From: Brachionus manjavacas
Lineage: Eukaryota; Rotifera; Eurotatoria; Ploima; Brachionidae
Direction: 5' to 3'
Length of the DNA: 64,000 bases
Assembly: GCA_019054805.1 (NCBI GenBank)
Contig: JAHQIY010000013.1
Coordinates: 1,178,001 to 1,242,000 of the forward strand
This document shows positions 35,401 to 45,600 of this stretch, piece by piece; positions within the stretch are counted from its first letter, which is position 1; each line of letters begins with the position of its first letter. Below the pieces are notes generated by a model. The model did not search any database. It was not told where the DNA came from and saw nothing but the letters and a program-made list of their open reading frames with translations. Made by a program: the position numbers and the translations under genes.

Positions 35401-38400
35401 CGAACTGTGTGAATAGTAACGATTTGGGAAGTGAATGCATATGGATCAAACAAGACAGCAGTAATTACACAAATAGTTTATTATTTGACAAAGAATTTGA
35501 TAATTTTTTGAGTAAAAAATATTTTTATCTGGACGAAGTGTATTCGAATTTAGTTGATTTGAAAAAAAATGAAAATTTTATAGAAATGAAAAGGTGTAAG
35601 CAGCAGCAGCAAACAAGTGTCCCAATCGGCCAAGACAAACAAGTAACAAGGTCGTCTTCTTTGGCCAGTGCCAAAAATAAATTGAACAAAAAAGTTGATT
35701 TTTTGGACTTGAAATTGAACAATTGCCTAAACAAGTCAAAAAAAAACGGCAACAATTCACTGCCCTCTTCTTCGCAGTCATCTCCTAAGTCAACATTGTC
35801 AAACCAGCATTCAAATGAGGACTCATTTGTCGATTCGAATTTTTCATCGTCTTCATCTGACATGATTCAGCCGAGCAAACCTTCGAAAAAACTCTCATCT
35901 TTATCTTCGACAAGCAGCGGAGTAGGCTCTAGCAATGTCAGCAGTGCAAGCAGTACGACCAGCGAAAGCTCGTCTGCAGACTTTGCCACTTCCAAATCGA
36001 AGATAGCACCAAAAGCCGTCATATCCGACGATGGCGATATAGAAATAGAGACTCCGAGCAATTGCAGCAAAATTCCCAAGCCCACCGAACCACCATCAAG
36101 GTCATCAATGCGAATAATTGATCCAAGTGTCTACAAAAACGAAGCAAAAAAATACAACAACATCTACTATGTAAATGCCAAGAATTCTATCTGTCTAAAT
36201 AACCGATGTGGTCAGCCCACGACACCACTTCAAAGCGCTTACCATCATCATCAGTCTTTTTATCAAAATCAACTCGCTGCAGCAGCCGCTGCCGCAGCAG
36301 CTGTAAGACTCTTTTCTTTAAAACAGATAGGATATTTAAGATATTTTTTGATTGACAACCATTAATCAGATATTTAATATTTCAAGTGACCATGAAAGTC
36401 TTTAATTAATTTTTTTTGTTTAAAAATATTTTTCAAGGGACTTAGCCCCTAAGGGCTCTGCCGAACCGTTTAATGTCTTTTTTTTTCTAGTCACCATTTG
36501 ATTAAAAAATAGAAAAAAAAATATTTTTCTATTTATTTATTATTCTAGAGATTAAATGGAAAAAATGACTTTGTGAAATTCAGTAACAAAATTGAACCTT
36601 ATTTGAAAGATGAAACTAAAATTTTATGAAAAAATTCTAACAAAAATCCAAAAAAATCGGGTCTAGTCCATTAGGTGAACAAGTTTTCACGAAAAAGGTG
36701 AACAAGTTTTCACGAAAAAGGTGAACAATTCATGTTCACGGTTTAAGTGAACAAATTGTTCATTTTATAATTTGTCAAAAAGACAATTTTTAACTGTTCC
36801 TTGCAAAATTTATCAAACAAAATTTATTAAAGAAAAAAATTTAGAATACAAATTCAAAAGAATTATGCTGCAAATTTAAATTTCAATACAAATATTCTGT
36901 TTTCGAAATCCAAAATTTTTTTCAAAATTTGTTAAGAAATTTAAAAGAAAAGAAAGAAAAAAATTTTTAAATCTGAAAAATATAAATTACGCTTATTTGA
37001 AGGTGAGCGTGGTATAAAAAGCCATAAGTAAAAGTTTTTAATTTAACAAGACACTAGACATAAAATTCTTTATTCGAAAACTCGAAAAAAAAATTTTAAA
37101 TTATACGTTTTTTCAAATGTTCACCTATTTTCAATATTGTTTACCTATTTATAAAATTGTTCACGTAAATTTTTTAACAAAAATTTTTTGAATTTTCATG
37201 TTTACCAATCAGGTTAAAAATAATTAGGTGAATAAATTGGTCACTTAAACCGTGAACATGAATTGTTCACCTATTTCGTGAACACTTGTTCACCTAATGG
37301 ACTAGACCCAAAAAATCATTAATTTCTTTTTTAAATAATTCAAGTCCAGTCCTTCTCGCATAAAAATTTTTTTTTTAGCTAAACAATGCGGCAACTTTTG
37401 ATTTAAGAATTCTTTGTCTTAAAATTTTGTCATACTTAATGCATTTGAGGGCTCTATTTGAACTGGTTAAACCAATATTATATATGTTTTATTTATTGTT
37501 TTAAAGGCACACGAAAAATTCTGTTTTTAAAAAAGTTGTGACTTATTTGGCATTTTGAAGTTTATGATCAATCTTAATGCTCAAAACGGTCAAATCAAGT
37601 TTTAACCTTTTTATTTAACATAAAAAGGTTTTATTTTAACTTTTTTTATTTTAATGCAGAAATAATTTTTCTTATTCGTCTTATATTTGATTTTAAAACA
37701 AAATACTATTTACGTTGGGCTGAAAAGAGGGACTTTGATCTATTCTGAGCTGATAAAAATTTTCTATAAATTTTTTTTTACATTTTCAAACAATAAAGAA
37801 TTTAATTTAATTTATTTAAAAATAAAGGTAGACTCTGCAATGTCAAAATGCACATTGCAGAGTGCACACCATCTAAATGATTCAATTTTAAGTGAGTTGT
37901 ATTTAGCAGACTTTTGCAGAGCTTGCCTTTAGATTTGAAAAAATTTGTTGAATCCAGAAATGTTCCTCTGCACTTATTATTTTAGATAATAATTTATTTA
38001 ATAATTAAAAATAGTTTCGATCATTTTGAGCATCAAAAATTGAGCATAAACTTCAAAATTCCACTTATTTTTGGAATAATAATTAAAACTAAAAACATTC
38101 TTGCGGAGGCGGCCTACTTGAAGGAAAAATTACAGAGACAGAAGAACGTTTAAGTTTATAGAGTCAATAGAAAGTATTTACAGTTCAAAAGTAAAAAGGA
38201 AATTGTAAGGGACTGAGAGGGCAAAAAGCAGAATTTTTTCGTAAATAAAAATAAAAAAAGTTTAGTAGGGGCAATTATATAATATCTCAAAAGAGACATT
38301 TTTTTTAATTTGCACTGAATTTCACCAAGCCAAGTGAATAAAAAAAAAACAAATTGAATTAAAGAATGACCCGATGTTTAAGTATCGCATGGTTCAGGAA

Positions 38401-41400
38401 ATAACCTAAGTTACGTCAAATAATCCTTGATTAAAAAAGAGATTAGTTACAAAAATTTGATTTATTTTTTTTCCAGAAGGACAAAGAAAAGCAAAGAGGT
38501 GCTCTAATGGAGTATTTTAAAAGCCAACAACTACAAGAACACTCACAAAACTATAGCAAAAATGAAATGCCAAACGAATCATTAAGAAACTTGAGCAAAC
38601 AAATTGGGCTCGATATTTCATGCAAAATGAATAATGGTTTTTCTAGCTTAATCAATTATTTTCAATCTAAAATAAAATATTTAATTATTTTTGTTTAAAA
38701 GAGAGGTGCGGTTCAAATGGAAAAGCCTATCAGCCGTCCAACTGTAGCATAAATTACCACGCAGCCGCGCTGAAAGCGCCAGCCAGGAGAGACAGTTGTT
38801 TAGGTAGGCCAATCAATCTTTCATTAACATTTCGTATCGATTGGAATCGGCCAGTAATCCGATCCAATCGATACTTTGATTTAGTAGATTAAAAATCCTT
38901 AGAATACATTTTAATTATCTCTATGGTTTATCTTCGTTTGAAACATATGGCTCGAGGTTGGGTCTCTCTAATTTGGCCTAGAGTTCGATTAGACGCACTT
39001 AGATAAGATGCAAGTGGTGAAACCACGAACTCATTTATTATAGCCTTTAGAATATTGAGTTGCGTAACAAAGAATCATTTGCTCTGTTGCAGTGAATGCA
39101 TAAAATCAATCACAAATCCATAGTTCGATCCGCGATTCTAAATAATTTTGTTTTAATTAAAAGCTGCCAATTTTAAGTGAATAGAAACCAATTTGGATTA
39201 TTGGAATAAAAAAGTTGGCCAAAATACTAGAATAATATCTAGTTGTAGAAATAACAATTGTTAATTAGGGCCCGTAAACTTATTAAAATTAGGAAATTTT
39301 CTATAATTTTTTCCAATTTAGAATCGACTCTAATTATTTTATCTATGTTTATACGCCAGTCTACTTGAATTTTCAATCGGCTTTCAACTTTTTTTTCTCT
39401 CTTTTTTTTGTTCATTTTGTTTCTTTTTGGTTCTAGTGCTAAAGCCCCTTAGTAAATAAATAAATACAAACCAAACAAAGTTTAGAAATTGATTTCTTTC
39501 AGATTTTTGCTATTATCCAGACTTGTTCGGTTTGATTTCAGTTTGCTGATAATCAAAAATCAACTAATTGTTTTAGAGCTTTTCTTCTTCTTTTTCTTTT
39601 CTGTGCAACCGTTTTGATTAGGTTCTTGGTCAGGTATTGGACCGAAGCGCCTAGAAACACTATAGAATAAGAATGTTTTCATTCTTGAACAAAAAAAGCT
39701 CCAAAAAATCCCAAACCGAGTCCAAGTTAGACTTGCATGGCGGCACTCAGTTCGGCTCTTTGCGCAACACCAAGTCTAAAAAAAAGCCTAAGCAGCCTGA
39801 GGCCGATAGTGAGAAGTCGAGTAAAAAAAATGGATCCTATTTTAGCTCAGGCTACTTTACAACTGGCCGAATGAGCAAAAAAAAATGCTCAAATTCATTA
39901 GGTGTGACCGCTGTTGCCATTTACTCAGCGCCAAGTCCTACAGCTACTAAGTTTTTTAATTTAAGGCCTATGCTATTTAATTTACGGACCGGAGACCAAG
40001 CGCACTCTATTGCCTAGTCAAGTGACAGGAATTGACACTGTTAAAGCTTTGTTTGTCAGGTATGTCTTTTGAATTAACTGAATCGAATTTGGTAATTTTG
40101 GTGCAATAGAGCATTTTCGGACAAACTAACAATGGGCTATTTGGACGATGAGAAATGCGTCAAAATTTATATCAAAGATCAAACCAAAGATTTGTTCTAT
40201 CAGCTCGATGACATGAAGTAAATTTAAAAATTAAAAATTCAAATAAAATTTTTCTAATAAAAAAAAAATTTTCTTTCTTTTTTTTTTAAGTGACATTAAG
40301 GACAAATGTGTGCTTAAACTAGTGGACATTTCGACTGCCACTCAATCGCCAGTTGCACTGGCTCAGCCGGGCAATAAGCTGACTCAGAGTCAATACTGCT
40401 ATTCGAATTTAAGTGAGCACCAGTCGGCAAGCATTGATGACAAGAGCGTAGACAAAGTGCCCATTTGCCCTCGGTCGCTCAGCGAGCCCAGAGTTCAGCT
40501 CAAAAAAGCTGCAGTCCAAAAGCCGACCTACCAAAATCCCATCTACAACCACCAATCGTCCCAAGAGTACACACTGACAAACCAGGACTTGATGAACCAA
40601 ACCCTCAACTCAAATGTGGAAACATACGACAATCTGGATGGCCAGTCGGCGCACCAGTCAAGGATCGAGTCCAAGTACGTTTTGCCAGCTCCTCTCAGCT
40701 ATCATGATCGATACAATCGATCACTCAACCCCATCTACAATAGTATGCGAATTGATTCGCGCCATGTCAAGTCCGCCGATCGGGATGGACCATCTGAGCC
40801 GCCAACACCGCAGTTGTCGCGCCAATCAACCAGTTTTGCTGAGTCGGCGCTGCCAAAAGCCAAAACTGACACCGATGCTACTGAGGACGACACAATATCG
40901 CTTCCGAGCAGCATTTCTGTTCGTGGTTTCAAAAATTTCCACGCTGATTTTAGCAAAAATCTGGACTCAACTGAGTACGATGTTGAATGTGATGATGAGG
41001 ACGATGAAAAGACTGTGAATGAAGAGAATGTGACCGAAAGCTGTGAAAATTCAAAATTCAAAATGAAATTGATGCAAAAACAACTGGAAACATTGACCAA
41101 TTTGGTGCACCAGGCTTTGGCAAACAAAGACTTGAATCGTCTGGAAGGAATAGCCCACACGGCCAACTTCAATCGGAATAGATCAATGCCCACAGATGCA
41201 AATAAATCAAGCATTGGTTTACTTAACGATCAAGCTAAACAATTAAAAAATGATCTGAACGCAATCAAGAAAATGCATGCCAATTTCAATTTTGTTGTCG
41301 GTGAATCATTCAGAGAATTTGTAGACCTAATGAATGTGAGTTTGATTTGTTTTAAAATCAGGACAATGAGTACATTTTTTTCTCTTCTTATAAAAGGATA

Positions 41401-42622
41401 AACTGAGAGGCTTGTGTGCAAATGAAAAATATCAAAATTCACGCATTGACTGTCTGGTGAATAGATACAACTCAGACTTTTCCAAAATCGAAAACGAGTT
41501 GTGGTATGTTAATTTTTATCTGTTAAATAAATCAAAAAAATACCAAAACTATATAACACGTGTGAGACGTGCTGTCAAAATGATCAATTAAAAATCCATT
41601 CATTTTAATAACATTTTCTTGCCATTAAAAAGCAATTACATTTTGCTGATTAATTTCAAATATTGGTTTGCTATAGTTTTCAAAACTGGCCAGATCTAAA
41701 AAAACAATTGTTCTGAGATTTGATTAAAATTCTAAGTTATATCTAAGTCTGTGTTATTAAGAGGCTTACATGAAAAAAAGTTAAATCCATCATTAGTACT
41801 ATTTATTTATTCATTTATTCATCTAATTAAGCCTCATAGGCAAGTTTAAAAAAAAAAGTACAAAAATCTTTTAATGTATAGTTAATTGCATAATTACATT
41901 ATAAATTATATATGAAATAGAATTATCTAGAAAAATCGACTTTTAGTAAGTCATTTAAAATATTAAAATGATGGAAAAAATTCTGTTTTTGTGTCATTTT
42001 ATAATGATTGAAACAACATATTCAATTGAATCAGCCAAACCACCATTGAAAAATATGATCAATTACAACAAGTGACGTCTTGGGACAGTAATCTAACGTA
42101 TCAATATGTATTTTTTTCCACCTTTTGTGTTTGTTTACAAAATTAGACATTTTTTTGGTCAAAGAAATTATAATGATCTTTCAAAAAAAACAATCATTCA
42201 TTGCAAATTTTACTTTGACGTATTTGTTTCAAAAAAAAGATCTTGTGTTTCAAATACATTTGTTCAATTGACTCGACTTTTACTGCTTCTAACATTGCCC
42301 TAATACCTAATGCTCTTTTCAGGAGTAAACTTTGTCTTATGTCTAATTCGTTAAGTTTCTTTTCACCAATAAACAGTAGATCTAAATGATATCTGAAAAT
42401 AGATTGACAAAATTGTTTGTATAAAAAACCTAAAAATTTTTGGCTTACAACCAAGGCCATAGAGAGAGAACATATACTGCAGCTTTTTCTATCTGTAATC
42501 TTAACTCTTATTTGATCTAAAAATTAAACTGTATTTCTTCTGTCAGTATTTTTCTATGTGTTATGCGCAAGCTACCATAAATGACTTCCTAGTAGGCCAC
42601 CTCCGCTAGCTAGTTCTGTAGC

Positions 42623-42658
<36 letters not shown>

Positions 42659-45600
42659 AATAGCTATAATCCGAATAAATTATTCGAAATAGCTTAAGCT
42701 TAATTTGAAATCACAATTCTTAAGTCAAGTCTAGTCAATGACTTAAATTCGTGACTTAAAAACAAGTCTGATTAAAAATTTATCAAAAATTTTTGTTACA
42801 AAAAAACTTATTTCAAATAGCCATAAAATATCAAAAAAATAATATGAGAAAAAAATCATCTAAATTAATATCTAATTAAAATCAGATTTGTGCGTAAGTC
42901 ACTTAGTCACTTAGTTTAAGTCAAACCAGGGAGTTGAATTCATAGCCAAGTCATTTAGAATGAGTTTTCAATTCTATTTAGAAAAAAATTAAAAGTTAAA
43001 ATATTTTAATGATCAATGAGTTCAAATCCTCTTACCAAGACTTCTTCATTTTCAAAAATTCAGCCTATTTTTCGGTTTAGGTTTTTAAAAAAATATCTTA
43101 AATCAAGTCAAATGACTACTGGTAAGAGGTTCCTGACTTGACTTTGACTTGGCGACTTACGCACAAGTCTGATTAAAATGCTCTTGAAATTCAAAAGTCA
43201 CCCATGCTCTATTTGGTTTCAAAGAACGAAAAACTTATTAAATTTTTATTTTTATTAAAATAATAGTTAGGGAAGGACCCCGGGCTATTTGAAATGCTAA
43301 TTTTAAAACTGTTATAATTCCTTAGAATACATGGCCTAGAGTTCGATTTTCAAACTCTCAATCTAAGTCTTCTATGTTAATTTCCAAACAGATGAAAATT
43401 ATTTTTTTTGTGACTTGAGAAATAAAATTTAGAATAGACCTTAATAAATTTAGAATGAATTTTAATTTTTTTAAGAAATGAGTTCGATGTTATTTTGATA
43501 CTTAATAAATCATTCGAATTAATTGAGACAATATTACCTGTATGTTTGTAATAATTAATTACTGTCTATTATTAGTAATTTAATGTCCAACATATTAAAA
43601 CGCATAAGATATTTTATTAAATGAAAGTCATTTTTTCAACAAATATATTTTGAAACTCTAAACAAAAACCTTAAATAATCAATATTTCTCCTTACTGTTT
43701 TACTAAAACACCCACTTTAGCCTTCGGTTCAATCGCTACACGTATGTATTTTGTAGGTATTGTTACAAACTTTAAGTTTTCCGCTAAGGCTAAAGATGTA
43801 TGGTAACAACAATAATTTTTCAAATAATTGGCACAACTATTATATTAGTATTGTACATTTTAAAATTTAAAAAAATTGGCATAAAATATTATGAACAAAA
43901 ATTAAATATTTTGGGCAGAAATTAAATACTTTAATCTGAGAGAAAAAACAAACATATACAAAATATTTTAAGCAAAAAATAATCTTAAAAAACAATGAAA
44001 TACCCTAATCGGACACTTTTTTTCTAGATAAAAACTAGATATATTAGCAGTGCAGGTAAATAAAAGCCGAATTATATATTTTTTCAGACTTTTTCTAAAT
44101 TAATTTTTTAGAATTTTTAGCTGAGTCTGGAATTAATTGATACATTAAATGTATCATGTTATAAAAGATTTTTGTAATTTTCTATCCATCTTAAAATAAA
44201 AATAATTTGAGTTGATTTGATCAAATTACATTCACCGAAATTTATTTTAAACAGAAAGTTATTTTTTCCTTTTTTAATTGATTTTTAAATAAAATGAGAT
44301 TAGCTCAAAGCTACTCATAATCGATCTAAGTCTTTTTTGGTAACCTAGCTATTGAAAAAAAACAAAAATTTTGCTTTTTTCTATCAATTCTATAATAGGC
44401 AATCTTTTTTAAGTGCAACAAAAATTAAAATTTTAAAAAATAAATACTTTATTTAATTCTATTTTATTTTATACACTTGATGTCAAATTTAAATATAAAA
44501 TTTATTTAAATAATCATAATTAATTAGAACATCGCTTCCCCTTTGTCAAATGGTCAAAAAACTAAATAAATAAATAAAGTCATTCTTTAAATTAAATCAT
44601 TTGGTCACCTGTCTTTTAAACACAATAATGTTCCATTAATTAATACAAACATAAAGTTGAAATAAAGTATGAAAATGAATTATTAAGAACAAAATTCCAT
44701 TTTTAATATATCATTTAAGATTTGTGACCAATCTTCTTTCTATTCAAAAAATTTATTTCAATTTTTTAAGTGATTTGGAAACTGTGGTAGACGATCTGAG
44801 GGAAAAAATTCTTGAGCATAAGTACAAAATAAACATTGACGATGTAGAATGTTATGCATTAGCTTTAAGCCAGCTTTCAAAGCAATTAGTCAATTTGAAA
44901 ACATCTTTTTCCAGTATCAAAGAATACCACAAACAAAATTCAGCAAATAATTCAAACAGGTAATTTTCGCAGCAATAATGCATGGCTTGTTTTAGATTTA
45001 AATTTTTACCTTAATTAATTTGCCTTGGGTTTGAATAGATTTGTTAATGTTGAGTCTATCAAATTAGATATGATCATAAAAAGGTGCAAGCGAATTACCG
45101 GAATCCTTATAATAATGAAAAAGTTTTAATGCTACCTACTTAATTTTCATTAATCTAATGTGTTCATTTTTTTACTCATTAGACTTGCAATTTTGCCACG
45201 AAATCCCCTTTTGAAAAAAGCGCACAATCCACCACTAGTCAAGCAAATTTCAACTAGCCAAGAGAATAAATGCCATGTGACCAAACATGACGACACCCAA
45301 TTGTCCAAAAGTGATCATGAACCACAAAAATTAGCCATCGAGGTAACTAAACAAAATTTTTAAGCCCCTTTTTCTGAACCTGCTTTTGTCCTTTACTCTT
45401 AACTTTGCTTTATTGCCATTCTAAATTTTGACCATCAGGTTGACGCAGCATTTAATCAATTAATGAGTGAAATATCCATGATTGCACATGATATAAACCC
45501 AAATAAAACCTTTAAAAATTGCTTAACCATTGAGAGTTATAAAATTGAAAATGATAGCTTAGACTCAGATAGCTTAATGTCTAAACATGATGCTAAACTA

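Larger units (their letters stand above)
36303..38476 (+). other. Intron of SRCIN1-like gene with MITE and repeats
   Basis: It contains the 651 bp MITE at 36659-37309, a perfect 12 bp-stem hairpin at 37832-37863 (ACTCTGCAATGT and its complement) and two oppositely oriented pieces of the GATCATTTTGAGCATC repeat. No additional exon is visible. Confidence 0.6.
41504..44770 (+). other. Intron of SRCIN1-like gene with LINE and MITE
   Basis: A 3.27 kb intron. It holds a LINE 3' fragment (41805-42480, minus), a (TTA)n microsatellite (42626-42656), a hAT-like MITE (42883-43171) and an 80 bp foldback at 43717-43796 (TTTAGCCTT...AAGGCTAAA). No exon is seen. Confidence 0.65.

Noticed and set aside
37687-37932. 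Plus-strand open frame of 81 codons in an intron
   Set aside because: It runs through a perfect hairpin and the start of a dispersed repeat. No domain or splice support.
38700-38800. Candidate H/ACA snoRNA ending in ACAGTT
   Set aside because: The two hairpins and the H box could not be placed convincingly.
40409-41214. Several other open frames on both strands across 40.4-41.2 kb
   Set aside because: They are shadows of the 40291-41335 exon, whose frame alone fits the splice phases and the conserved protein blocks.
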